Positions 1 through 8,639 of a stretch of 64,000 nucleotides of DNA are shown piece by piece. The position numbers and the translations under genes are program-made. Below the pieces are notes generated by a model. That model was not told the DNA's origin. It worked only from the letters and a program-made list of their open reading frames with translations, and searched no databases. Where the stretch lies: contig NZ_JAUYWA010000021.1 in the NCBI RefSeq assembly GCF_030689025.1, forward strand, positions 1 to 64,000, given 5' to 3'. Source of the DNA: Oceanobacter sp. 1_MG-2023 (GTDB lineage: Bacteria > Pseudomonadota > Gammaproteobacteria > Pseudomonadales > Oceanobacteraceae). Within the stretch, counting starts at the first letter, position 1; each line of letters begins with the position of its first letter.

Positions 1-324
1 GAGTCCACTGTCGATTTCCAGGATGCTATCCCGGTTATCGATGACAGCATGGTTGAGCTGTCAGAAACGCTGGAAGTAGAAGAGTCCACTGTCGATTTCC
101 AGGATGCTATCCCGGTTATCGATGACAGCATGGTTGAGCTGTCAGAAACGCTGGAAGTGGAAGAGTCCACTGTCGATTTCCAGGATTCTATCCCGGTTAT
201 CGATGACAGTATGACTGGCTTGCCGGATACGCTGGAAGTAGAAGAATCCACTGTCGATTTCCAGGACGTTATCCCGGTTATCGATGACAGCATGATCGAG
301 TTGTCAGATACGCTGGAAGTCACA
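1..324 (+). repeat. 81-bp in-frame tandem repeats in chpA
   Basis: Four units start at 1, 82, 163 and 244, each 81 bp (27 codons), beginning with ESTVDFQD and ending with a TLEV-type segment. The first two differ by one base in 81 (A to G, in the second-last codon); the third and fourth are more diverged, and shorter degenerate versions continue to about 450. The array probably extends upstream of the window. Near-identity of neighbouring units suggests recent expansion and copy-number variability. Confidence 0.9.
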
Positions 325-3300
325 GAGTCTGATACAGATTTACAGAACGGTTTGCTGTCGTTGTCCGACACGCTTGAGATCGAAGAATCTCAAGACTGGG
401 TTCCTGTCGTTGATGACAGCATGATTGAACTGTTGGACTCCCTCGAAGTGGCGGAAACCGACCCACAGGACGATCTGGTTCCGCTCATCTCTGATGATAC
501 CGTCGAACAGATTGATACGCCTGAAGCGACCGATGACCAGGAAACGCTGGCATTGACCGTCGAGGCTATTGAAGTACCCACCATTGCGTCCAGCGAAGCG
601 GTTATCAGTACGCCATCGGCGGAGGCTTTTGCACCACAGACTCCAGATGCTGAAGACTCTCAGGCAACTGATTCACCGCTGACCATTGACGCGGTTGAAA
701 GTCAGCAAACCGTGCAATCGACACCAGAACCGATCGTCGATGAAGCGCCGCCAGTAATGGAGGTGGATGATGGTACGGATGAAATTCTTGAAATCTTCCT
801 CGAAGAAGCAGAAGAAATTATTGAATCTGTCGACCAGATTCTGAGTGAATGGCGGGCCAACCCTGAGAACCTGGTCAATGTTGCTCACTTGCAACGTGAT
901 CTGCATACCCTGAAAGGGGGCGCCCGTATGGCCGAACAGGCCGACGTGGCGGCACTGTGTCATGACCTCGAAACTCTGTACGAACGCATCAACAATGGCC
1001 GGTTGGGGGTAGAACCCGGACTGTTTAGCTTGCTGCAAGCAGCCCATGATGACTTGGGCGGTCAGCTGGACAGCATCCGTTACGGCCAGACTCCCCGCTC
1101 GGCAGATAGTATCCTGAGCTCGTTAAAAGCCTATATGCAGGGCGAAGTGGTACAGAACCCGGATGCAGATAGCGCGGATGAGCCTGATATGGCCAGTGAT
1201 ACGAATGTCGCTGCCAAACCGGATCAGAACGTTGAGCATAAGGTAACGCCCGTCGCGGCAGACCAGGTGCTGTCGGAATCACTGGATGAAACCGACCGGG
1301 AAATTCTGGAAATCTTTCTGGATGAAGCGGCGGAACTGTACGAAGCACTGGATCAGGCGCTGCAGGAATGGGAAAAAACGCCCACTAATATGGAGCCTGC
1401 CAACGAGGCCCAGCGTGTCTTGCATACCTTTAAAGGCGGTGCACGTCTTGCCGGTCTGGTGACTCTGGGCGATCAGGCTCACGCATTTGAAAGTCGTATC
1501 TTGCAAGTGCAGCAAGGTTACTTGCAGGCCGACCCTGAATTTTTCAAATCGGCTTATCAGGAACAGGACGCACTGGCTCGTCAGATTGAACAGATCGGTA
1601 CCATGCTGGCGTCGGGTGAGATGCTCTTGCTCGGTGATGACAGTCTTGAAACTGTGCCGCGAAATACGCCGTCAAATCAGGCGGATTCGACCGACACCGG
1701 GCTGGATGAGACAACAGAAGCCAGACAGCCTTCTGACTCTTCTGTTAAGGGGCAGGAAACACCTCCAGCCGCTACCGTATCAGAGCCGGCAGTAGTCGCG
1801 CCTGTAACACCAGAGGCAGCAACAGAGTCAGCAGCACCGCAGGATACATCGGTAGCCAGTAATGTGGTGCCATTGCGTACGACCCAAGGCACGCCAGTAG
1901 CGGCAGCCTCGGTACCAGCCTCCGTCGCGGAAGCTGCCCAACAGGTGGCTGCACGTAAAGCGCCACAAGAGCTGGTCAAGGTATCGGCCGATTTGCTGGA
2001 TGACCTGGTTAACCTGGCGGGTGAAACCTCGATTGGTCGTGGACGACTGGAACAGCAGGTCACGGATTTCTCCTACACGCTGGAAGAAATGGAAGGCACG
2101 CTGGATCGCTTGCGCGACCAGTTACGCCGTCTTGATATCGAGACTGAAGCCCAGGTACTGTTCCGTCAGGAACGCCATGGCCCGGAATATGAAGATTTTG
2201 ATCCTCTGGAGATGGACCGCTACTCCACCATTCAGCAATTATCCCGTGGTCTGGTTGAATCGGCGTCGGATTTGCTGGATCTCAAGGACACGCTGTCAAA
2301 CAAAACCCGTGATGCAGAAACCCTGTTGCTGCAACAAAGCCGGGTAAACACCGAATTGCAAGAAGGCTTGATGAAAACGCGGATGGTGCCTTTCCAGCGC
2401 CTGGTACCGCGTTTGCGCCGGATTGTGCGGCAGGTCAGTCTGGAGCTCGATAAACAAGTCGAGTTCCAGGTTCTGAACGCTGAAGGTGAGCTTGACCGAT
2501 CCTTGCTGGAGCGGATGATTTCGCCGTTGGAGCACATGGTACGTAATGCCGTTGACCATGGTATTGAATCCATTGCCGAACGCCGTGCAGCGGGCAAGCC
2601 GGATGTTGGTTCGATTGACCTGGAAGTCAGCCGGGAAGGCAGCGACGTTGTTCTGACCTTGCGGGATGACGGTAAAGGTATCAACCGGGATGCGGTGCGT
2701 GCCAAGGCCATTGAACGAGGGCTGCTAACAGAAGATGCCCGCATTACTGATCATGACCTGCTGCAATTTATCTTGCAGGCCGGATTCTCCACCGCCGCCA
2801 ACGTTACCCAGATCTCCGGTCGTGGGGTTGGCCTGGATGTGGTGAGCACGGAAATCAAGCAGATGGGCGGTACGGTTGAAATTCTCTCGGAACAGGGTGC
2901 CGGCACTCGTTTTGTGGTGCGCCTGCCATTTACCGTATCGGTTAACCGGGCATTGATGGTGCAGATTGGCGATGATTTGTACGCCATTCCCCTGAATAAT
3001 ATTCAAGGTATTGTCCGGGCCTCCTCGAATGAGCTGCAAGGCTACTATCAGATGCCACCCAACGAGCGCCAGTATCAGTATTCCGGGCAGGACTATCGCC
3101 TGGAGTATCTGGGGGTTATGCTCGAAAATGGTTCTCAGCCCAAAGTAACGAATCAGACCCTGCCATTGCCGATTCTGCTGATCAAGGGGACAGTACCTTA
3201 TGCCCTGCAAGTGGATTCACTGCTGGGCAGTCGTGAAATCGTGGTTAAGGCCCTTGGGCCTCAGTTTGCCTCAGTGATGGGGGTCTCCGGGGGTACTATC

Positions 3301-3807
3301 CTGGGGGATGGTAGCGTGGTGATCATTCTCGATCTGCCTGCCATGATCCGTAGTCAGACCTCTCTGGAATACCAGCAAGCACGATTACTGGATGCCCAAA
3401 TGGCCGAACAGCGCCACGAACAGGTGGCCAAAGTGTCTCGGGTTCTGGTGGTGGATGACTCGGTAACTGTACGTAAGGTAACTACTCGCTTGCTGGAACG
3501 TCATGGCCTGGAAGTGTATACCGCCAGTGACGGTGTGGACGCCATGGCAACCCTGCAGGATCACAAACCAGACCTGATGCTGCTGGATATCGAAATGCCG
3601 CGCATGGATGGTTTTGAGGTTGCTTCGCTGGTACGCCACGATCAACGCCTGAAAGATATTCCTATTGTGATGATTACTTCTCGTACCGGTGACAAGCACC
3701 GGGATCGGGCGATGGCCATTGGCGTAAATGAATATCTGGGCAAGCCGTTCCAGGAAGAGTCGCTGATGGGAACCATCAATCGACTGCTGGGGCGTGAGGG
3801 GCGCTAG
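1..3807 (+). CDS. chpA: ChpA-type hybrid CheA histidine kinase, 5' end outside the window
   Basis: Cytoplasmic CheA-family kinase of a Chp (pilus-type) chemosensory pathway; it should autophosphorylate and pass phosphate to its own and separate receivers. The frame is already open at base 1, so the N-terminus is missing; 1252 residues follow the first in-window ATG (49). Visible in order: acidic 27-residue repeats (bases 1-324), a low-complexity linker, an Hpt domain with HTLKGGAR near base 904, a second with HTFKGGAR near 1420, an Ala/Thr/Pro linker, the dimerisation and ATPase core (N-box HMVRNAVDHG near 2533, DDGKGIN near 2665, GRGVGLD near 2818), a CheW-like domain (about 2930-3340) and a C-terminal receiver with its acidic pair near 3454 and acceptor Asp codon at 3586. 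Pseudomonas ChpA has more Hpt-like domains, which may lie upstream. chpB follows without a gap. Family certain; the Chp assignment rests on architecture and neighbours. Confidence 0.93.
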   Translation, partial: ESTVDFQDAIPVIDDSMVELSETLEVEESTVDFQDAIPVIDDSMVELSETLEVEESTVDFQDSIPVIDDSMTGLPDTLEVEESTVDFQDVIPVIDDSMIELSDTLEVTESDTDLQNGLLSLSDTLEIEESQDWVPVVDDSMIELLDSLEVAETDPQDDLVPLISDDTVEQIDTPEATDDQETLALTVEAIEVPTIASSEAVISTPSAEAFAPQTPDAEDSQATDSPLTIDAVESQQTVQSTPEPIVDEAPPVMEVDDGTDEILEIFLEEAEEIIESVDQILSEWRANPENLVNVAHLQRDLHTLKGGARMAEQADVAALCHDLETLYERINNGRLGVEPGLFSLLQAAHDDLGGQLDSIRYGQTPRSADSILSSLKAYMQGEVVQNPDADSADEPDMASDTNVAAKPDQNVEHKVTPVAADQVLSESLDETDREILEIFLDEAAELYEALDQALQEWEKTPTNMEPANEAQRVLHTFKGGARLAGLVTLGDQAHAFESRILQVQQGYLQADPEFFKSAYQEQDALARQIEQIGTMLASGEMLLLGDDSLETVPRNTPSNQADSTDTGLDETTEARQPSDSSVKGQETPPAATVSEPAVVAPVTPEAATESAAPQDTSVASNVVPLRTTQGTPVAAASVPASVAEAAQQVAARKAPQELVKVSADLLDDLVNLAGETSIGRGRLEQQVTDFSYTLEEMEGTLDRLRDQLRRLDIETEAQVLFRQERHGPEYEDFDPLEMDRYSTIQQLSRGLVESASDLLDLKDTLSNKTRDAETLLLQQSRVNTELQEGLMKTRMVPFQRLVPRLRRIVRQVSLELDKQVEFQVLNAEGELDRSLLERMISPLEHMVRNAVDHGIESIAERRAAGKPDVGSIDLEVSREGSDVVLTLRDDGKGINRDAVRAKAIERGLLTEDARITDHDLLQFILQAGFSTAANVTQISGRGVGLDVVSTEIKQMGGTVEILSEQGAGTRFVVRLPFTVSVNRALMVQIGDDLYAIPLNNIQGIVRASSNELQGYYQMPPNERQYQYSGQDYRLEYLGVMLENGSQPKVTNQTLPLPILLIKGTVPYALQVDSLLGSREIVVKALGPQFASVMGVSGGTILGDGSVVIILDLPAMIRSQTSLEYQQARLLDAQMAEQRHEQVAKVSRVLVVDDSVTVRKVTTRLLERHGLEVYTASDGVDAMATLQDHKPDLMLLDIEMPRMDGFEVASLVRHDQRLKDIPIVMITSRTGDKHRDRAMAIGVNEYLGKPFQEESLMGTINRLLGREGR

Positions 3808-4866
3808 GTGATCTTGCCTCGGGTTGGCATTATTGCTGATGACCGCCTGCAACAACACATGTTGCAGGCTGCCATGGCGCATTTTGGCTTTGAAGTAGTC
3901 ATCAGTGCCGATCCATCGCGGATGGAATTGATTCAGGGACGAGAGCTGGCGCTGGATGCCTGGCTGGTCGATATCAACCGTGACAACGATGACGAATTGT
4001 CCGATTGGCTGGATGAGCTGATGCACGGCCCGGTGCCGGTTCTGGTGGGTATTGAGAAAGCCCCGGCTCGTGGTTGCGACAGCTTGCCACGCTGGCAAAA
4101 ACGGCTGTATCAAAAACTAAAAGGTATTGTCCCGGTTTCCTGCCAACCACTGGTGGATGAAAGTGTCGCCAGCCTGGAGCGCATCGCGACACCGGTAGAG
4201 CGGCAGCCGAGCCGTATCCTGTTGCCAAAAATCTTTAGCACATCGGTATTAACCGGCCAGACTGCCAAGGAAGTATGGGTTTTGGGTGCCTCTCTGGGTG
4301 GCCCGGAAGCGGTCAAACAATTTCTTGATGCCTTGCCTGCCGGCCTGCCGGTTGCCTTCGTCTATGCCCAACACATCGACAGTCGTTTTGAAGCAACGCT
4401 GACAACCACCATTGGCCGTCATTCAGCCTTGTCATTACGCCTGTTTGGCGATCGGCAACAGCTGAAAAATGGTGATGTCCTGGTCGCTCCTGTTACGGAT
4501 GAATTTGGTTTTGATAACCAGGGTCAGTTAGTATCGACCCGGCATGACTGGTCTGGCCCGTACGGCCCATCCATTGATCAAGTGATAGTGAACGTACACC
4601 AGTATTTTCAGACCCGAATGGGCGTTATCCTGTTCAGCGGCATGGGCAACGACGGTTCTGAAGCGTTGGTATCCTTACCTGAAAGAGAACTGCCGGTCTG
4701 GATACAAACCCCGGCCACCTGTGCCAATGCTTCTATGCCTGAAAGTGCGCTTGGTACCGGCCGGGTTTCATTTCACGGCACCCCGTTCCAGCTGGCTAAT
4801 CAGCTGGTGAATAGACTCAAGAATCACTGGATGAATACCCATGAGCCAGACACCTGCCAATATTGA
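3808..4866 (+). CDS. chpB: CheB-like protein-glutamate methylesterase (ChpB)
   Basis: Predicted methylesterase/deamidase that resets chemoreceptors in the Chp pathway. 352 residues. The C-terminal half has the CheB catalytic signatures: Ser in GASLGG (about residue 162), His in AQHI (about 188) and Asp in SGMGNDG (about 281). The N-terminal 120 residues look like a weak receiver domain (DD near residue 11, an Asp in WLVDIN) lacking the usual clear receiver motifs, so control by phosphorylation is uncertain. GTG start immediately after the chpA TAG stop, so translation is probably coupled; the 3' end overlaps chpC by 26 bp. Family assignment is firm, receptor partner not visible. Confidence 0.88.
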   Translation: MILPRVGIIADDRLQQHMLQAAMAHFGFEVVISADPSRMELIQGRELALDAWLVDINRDNDDELSDWLDELMHGPVPVLVGIEKAPARGCDSLPRWQKRLYQKLKGIVPVSCQPLVDESVASLERIATPVERQPSRILLPKIFSTSVLTGQTAKEVWVLGASLGGPEAVKQFLDALPAGLPVAFVYAQHIDSRFEATLTTTIGRHSALSLRLFGDRQQLKNGDVLVAPVTDEFGFDNQGQLVSTRHDWSGPYGPSIDQVIVNVHQYFQTRMGVILFSGMGNDGSEALVSLPERELPVWIQTPATCANASMPESALGTGRVSFHGTPFQLANQLVNRLKNHWMNTHEPDTCQY

Positions 4867-5317
4867 ACAGCCCGGTCAGGTCGATTGCCTGATGATTCCA
4901 CTGAACGACCGGCAGCTATTGCTCCCGAACGTTACCGTGGCTGAAATCATTCCTTTCTCTCAACTGATGACAACCAACTCCAGAGTCGACTGGATCATTG
5001 GCAGCATTCAGTGGCGAGGTATTGGCATACCGGTGATTTGTTACGAACTGCTTAACGGCACGCCGGCCCCACGGCCAAGTCCGGATGCCCGTTTTGCCAT
5101 TATTAACGGCGTGGGCCAATATTCCGAAATGCCTTTCTTTGGCATCCTGGTGCAGGGTATTCCCAAACTGACCCGAGTCCTGGAACAGGATATCCAGCAA
5201 GTGGATGCTGTGATGGGAATGGGCTCATTGGACCAGATGGCAGTAAGCGTTGAAGGCGAATCTGCATTTATTCCGGATCTTGAACAAATCGAGACGCAGC
5301 TTCTGGGTTTGCTGTGA
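4841..5317 (+). CDS. chpC: CheW-like protein (ChpC)
   Basis: 158-residue single-domain CheW-like protein, expected to be an adaptor between chemoreceptors and ChpA in the cytoplasm. It has a CheW-type beta-rich fold pattern with the WIIGSIQWRGIGIPVI segment, corresponding to the G-x-x-x-W/x-G-x-x-I-P-V strand pair of CheW. It starts 26 bp inside chpB and is followed by a terminator-like hairpin, so it closes the operon. Order kinase, methylesterase, CheW-like matches the end of the Pseudomonas pil-chp cluster, which is why ChpC is preferred over a general CheW. Confidence 0.82.
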   Translation: MSQTPANIEQPGQVDCLMIPLNDRQLLLPNVTVAEIIPFSQLMTTNSRVDWIIGSIQWRGIGIPVICYELLNGTPAPRPSPDARFAIINGVGQYSEMPFFGILVQGIPKLTRVLEQDIQQVDAVMGMGSLDQMAVSVEGESAFIPDLEQIETQLLGLL

Positions 5318-5373
5318 TTCTGCTCCGCTGTTTGCCACCACAGACAAGATAACCATGACTCGAATTCTGGCTG

Positions 5374-5398
5374 CCAGAATGTCTGCATTCGGTTTTTT
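5374..5398 (+). terminator. Rho-independent terminator after chpC
   Basis: Stem CC(A)GAATG / CATTCGG with one bulged A and loop TCTG, followed by six T. It lies 57 bp after the chpC stop and would end the chp operon. Confidence 0.6.
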
Positions 5399-5516
5399 CC
5401 AGTACACCCTTGTGTTATTGGAGAGATCCAGTGTATGGAATCAAACATCGGTGAATCGTTTTTAGAGCTACGATAGATCTGGATTTTCAGGGATTACTGT
5501 TTCAGATATAATTGCT

Positions 5517-6464
5517 ATGGAACTTTCTCACTCGAACCATTCTTCTGATCTGAATGTGTTCCCCCCGAAAAGAGCTGGAATACATACAAATATGCTTAAA
5601 CTTTCCATGAACCTGCTTATCAAAAATGAAGTTGATATTATCGAGGATAATATCAGATTTCATTCAAATCAGGGGGTTGATTGCTTTGTTGTGATGGATA
5701 ATGGCTCAACGGATGGAACCAGAGAGGTTGTTGCCGAATTATCAAAAAAACATGAAATATTGGTGATAGATAGACCAGAACTGGATTATCAGCAGAGTAA
5801 TTGGAAAACAGAAATGGCCGCAAAATCCCGGCGTATACTGGGTGCAGACTGGAGTATTGCCAATGACGCTGATGAATTTTGGCTGTCTGATAGTGGGGAT
5901 TTGAAGAGTAATCTGGGTAAATGGGGCTCAATTGTTAAGTGTAGTCGATCCAATATGATACCGGACGATACGTTTTTCTCAGGAGATTCTGACTATCTGG
6001 ACTTTCCATATCGAGTGAAATCACCAATATTAAACAAAGGCCAGGATATTATTAATAATGATAGTTTTTCTGTTTTTATGGGTAATATTAATGGAAAAGT
6101 GATGGTTAATAACCATGGGTTGTTAAGGGTTAAGGGTGGAAATCACAGAGCCTGGCACTTATGGGGCTTTATAAATCAGACCATTGATCCATCGATTACC
6201 GTCTATCACTATCCTATACGGAGCAGGGAGTGCTTTGTTAAAAGTATAGAAAACAGAGCACGTCTGCTCAATAGTGGTGTGACAAAGATGGGGGATCATT
6301 ATCGTCGCTGGGTCAGGATGCTTGATCATGGTTTGCTTGATGAAGAGCTGGAGCGACTCGCATTAAAAAAAGAAACGGCTACAGTGCTTGAGAACTTTGG
6401 GATAATAGAAAAAGAACCAGAAGTTGGAAGGAAAATCCGGGAAGTTATGAACTCCAGAAATTAA
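5517..6464 (+). CDS. Glycosyltransferase family 2-like protein
   Basis: 315-residue predicted cytoplasmic glycosyltransferase of the Glyco_tranf_2_4 type (GT-A fold). Motifs: NLLIKNEVDIIEDNI at the start of the domain, DNGSTDGT in the first Rossmann part, and DADEFW as the metal/nucleotide-sugar DxD-like site. There is no convincing ribosome site at the first ATG; ATG codons at 5592 and 5607 lie close to the domain start and are plausible alternatives. Base composition is clearly AT-richer than chp upstream and metF downstream. It opens a polysaccharide block; sugar donor and acceptor cannot be told from sequence. Confidence 0.75.
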   Translation: MELSHSNHSSDLNVFPPKRAGIHTNMLKLSMNLLIKNEVDIIEDNIRFHSNQGVDCFVVMDNGSTDGTREVVAELSKKHEILVIDRPELDYQQSNWKTEMAAKSRRILGADWSIANDADEFWLSDSGDLKSNLGKWGSIVKCSRSNMIPDDTFFSGDSDYLDFPYRVKSPILNKGQDIINNDSFSVFMGNINGKVMVNNHGLLRVKGGNHRAWHLWGFINQTIDPSITVYHYPIRSRECFVKSIENRARLLNSGVTKMGDHYRRWVRMLDHGLLDEELERLALKKETATVLENFGIIEKEPEVGRKIREVMNSRN

Positions 6465-6533
6465 AAGTGCTTATAAAAATGAATATGGGTTTTTATGGCT
6501 TGAAAAATACAAAATAAATTATTTTGGTGGCTG

Positions 6534-7256
6534 ATGAATCAAATTATTTGTGTGAAATGGGGAGATAAATATCCGTCAAGTTATGTTAATCGACTGTATG
6601 ATATGATCGAAAAAAACATGACAGCTGATTTTGTATTATATTGCCTTACTGATGATGCACGGGATATTTACCCAAAGGTCAAACCCTTGCCCTTGGTTAA
6701 TACGGAAATTTCTGGTTGGTGGCACAAGTTAAGTCTTTTTCAGAAGGATTTTCACCAACTGGAAGGAGAATTATTATACATGGATTTGGATGTTGTCATC
6801 GTTGGTGGTTTGGATGACTTTTTTTCTTATAAGCCCGGCAGCTTTTTGATCGCCGAAGACTTGCAAACACGAGGATATAATAGTTCTGTATTTCGTTTTA
6901 ATATTGGTTCTCAGCCTCAGGTATGGGAAGATTTTTTAGAAAACTCAGCCCAGGTAATGAATGATTATTATGGTGATCAAAACTGGATTACCGAAAAAGT
7001 AGGTGATGCTGGGTTATGGCCTGAACAGTGGGTGGTTTCATTCAAGAAACAATGCCGGGCACGCATCAAAAACAGCTATGGAATTATCGGTAAGTGGTTA
7101 AGAAAAATCGGAGTGATGACAGTAACCGGAGAGGCAATCATACCGGAAGGTGCGAGAGTGATCCAATTTCATGGCAAGCCAGATCCTGACGATGTGATGG
7201 ATGGACCTTACGATATATACCGTAAGGCACCATGGATAAAAGAATATAGAGGTTAA
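6534..7256 (+). CDS. Putative glycosyltransferase with DxD motif
   Basis: 240-residue protein with an early ICVKWGDKYPSSYVNRLYDM segment and a MDLDVVIVGGLD segment; the DLD triad is a typical DxD metal site of retaining GT-A enzymes (GT8-like or capsular GT families). It ends with a conserved-looking FHGKPDPDDV stretch, where His could be a second metal ligand. It follows the preceding glycosyltransferase by 70 bp on the same strand and has the same low GC, so it is probably part of one surface-glycan cluster. Substrate unknown. Confidence 0.68.
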   Translation: MNQIICVKWGDKYPSSYVNRLYDMIEKNMTADFVLYCLTDDARDIYPKVKPLPLVNTEISGWWHKLSLFQKDFHQLEGELLYMDLDVVIVGGLDDFFSYKPGSFLIAEDLQTRGYNSSVFRFNIGSQPQVWEDFLENSAQVMNDYYGDQNWITEKVGDAGLWPEQWVVSFKKQCRARIKNSYGIIGKWLRKIGVMTVTGEAIIPEGARVIQFHGKPDPDDVMDGPYDIYRKAPWIKEYRG

Positions 7257-7377
7257 AAACGTTGGTAGTGACAAAATAATAATAAATTGATTCTGTGCGG
7301 AATTTATTTTAATTGAATAGATAAGTCATATATTGGTCTTGATTTTTGAAAGCTAATGAAGAAAACCTGCTTGTGAG

Positions 7378-8367
7378 ATGGCTAGCCTTATATTAATTGG
7401 AAGAAATGTCATATCTGGTAAGATTGATATGAAGGTTGTGCCAAACCGTATGGTTTTTTTGATAGACTGCTTCAATATCAATCAATCAATGATGAAAATG
7501 ACTCAAATTATTGTTGCGGTACCAACCTATAATCGTGCTGAATTATTGAATAGAGTACTGAAATCCGTTACAAATCAATCCTTTCAGGATTGGCAAATTC
7601 TGTTCGTTGATGATGCCAGCTCAGATCATACTCCTGCCACCATTGCTGAGTTTCAATCCTGTTACCCAGGTAAGATCCATTATCGATGTATGGAAAAAAA
7701 CAGTGGTGTTAACGCTGTGCGCAACCGGATAGTGGAAGAAGTCCTGACGATAAATAAAGAGGCCTTCGTTGTCTGGATCGATGATGATGATTATCTTGCC
7801 GAAGAATGTCTTGAAAAAATAGCGACCGCAATCAAGAAAAATCCAGGATACAACTGGTATTCATTGGACTGTCAATTTGAGAATGGAAAACCTATTTCGA
7901 AAATCAGCCGCTATGGTGAAATGAATTACCTGAATGATTATATGTTCGGGAAACGTATGCGTGGTGATATGACTCATGTTGTCAAAGCTGATGCGATTGG
8001 AAATTCCCGCTTTACGACTCAGTTCCGGAATGCTGAAGTATGGTATTTCTGGTGTCAACTGGCTGAAAAAATGCCTCTTTTTGCTGTTAATGAAGTGGGT
8101 TCTATTAAGGAGTTTCTGCCGGATGGCATTACTCAAAGTGGTTTTAATCGCGATAAGGCAATACAGGTTCTACAGTTAAAAATTGATACGCTGAAAAATA
8201 TGGTCGATGAGAAAAAACTGGTACATCAATATGTCTCACTGGCAAAACTGCTGCTAGCCAAAGGGAAGAAGACACAAGCCAGGAAATATTTGCTGCAGGC
8301 CTGGCGATTGAAGCCAGGATACGTCCGGCAGTATCGTTATTGGCTCAAGATCCTGTTTTCATCTTGA
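7378..8367 (+). CDS. Glycosyltransferase family 2
   Basis: Inverting GT-A glycosyltransferase, predicted to add a sugar during surface polysaccharide synthesis. Motifs: VAVPTYNRAELL (nucleotide-binding start), VDDASSDHT, and DDDDYL as the DxD site, followed by a C-terminal helical tail. The first in-frame ATG at 7378 gives 329 residues, but the domain starts at the ATG at 7498 (tandem ATGs at 7489, 7492 and 7498) and residues before it look unlike the family, so the true start may be one of those. The stop lies 6 bp before a dispersed 265-bp repeat. Confidence 0.78.
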   Translation: MASLILIGRNVISGKIDMKVVPNRMVFLIDCFNINQSMMKMTQIIVAVPTYNRAELLNRVLKSVTNQSFQDWQILFVDDASSDHTPATIAEFQSCYPGKIHYRCMEKNSGVNAVRNRIVEEVLTINKEAFVVWIDDDDYLAEECLEKIATAIKKNPGYNWYSLDCQFENGKPISKISRYGEMNYLNDYMFGKRMRGDMTHVVKADAIGNSRFTTQFRNAEVWYFWCQLAEKMPLFAVNEVGSIKEFLPDGITQSGFNRDKAIQVLQLKIDTLKNMVDEKKLVHQYVSLAKLLLAKGKKTQARKYLLQAWRLKPGYVRQYRYWLKILFSS

Positions 8368-8373
8368 GCTTCA

Positions 8374-8638
8374 GGGGACATCCATTTAATCCTGCACGGC
8401 TCTGCGCGAGTGTTGCCGTTGTTCAGGGCAAGGCGACGAATGCAGCGAAATGACGAGTCCTTTTCAAATTCGTCAACACCGCACTGGACGGCGGCAACCC
8501 GCGCCCTTCGGGGGCTGCCGGATGATCTCGACTCGGTGTCGCCGACTTTTGACTTGACCCGTCAGGCCTGCAAGTCGGCTTCGTGATTCGAAACCATCCG
8601 GTAGCCTAGAGTGAGCACCGGATTAAATAGATGCCCCC
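8374..8638. mobile_element. 265-bp MITE-like element, copy 1
   Basis: Begins GGGGACATCCATTTAATCC and ends with its near-perfect inverse (two mismatches). About 98% identical (six differences noted) to the copy at 42106-42370. Flanks read TTCA on the left and TTTA on the right, compatible with a decayed 4-bp target duplication. It has no coding capacity and sits exactly between the 3' ends of two converging genes, 6 bp after one stop and touching the other. Confidence 0.85.
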
Positions 8639-8639
8639 T

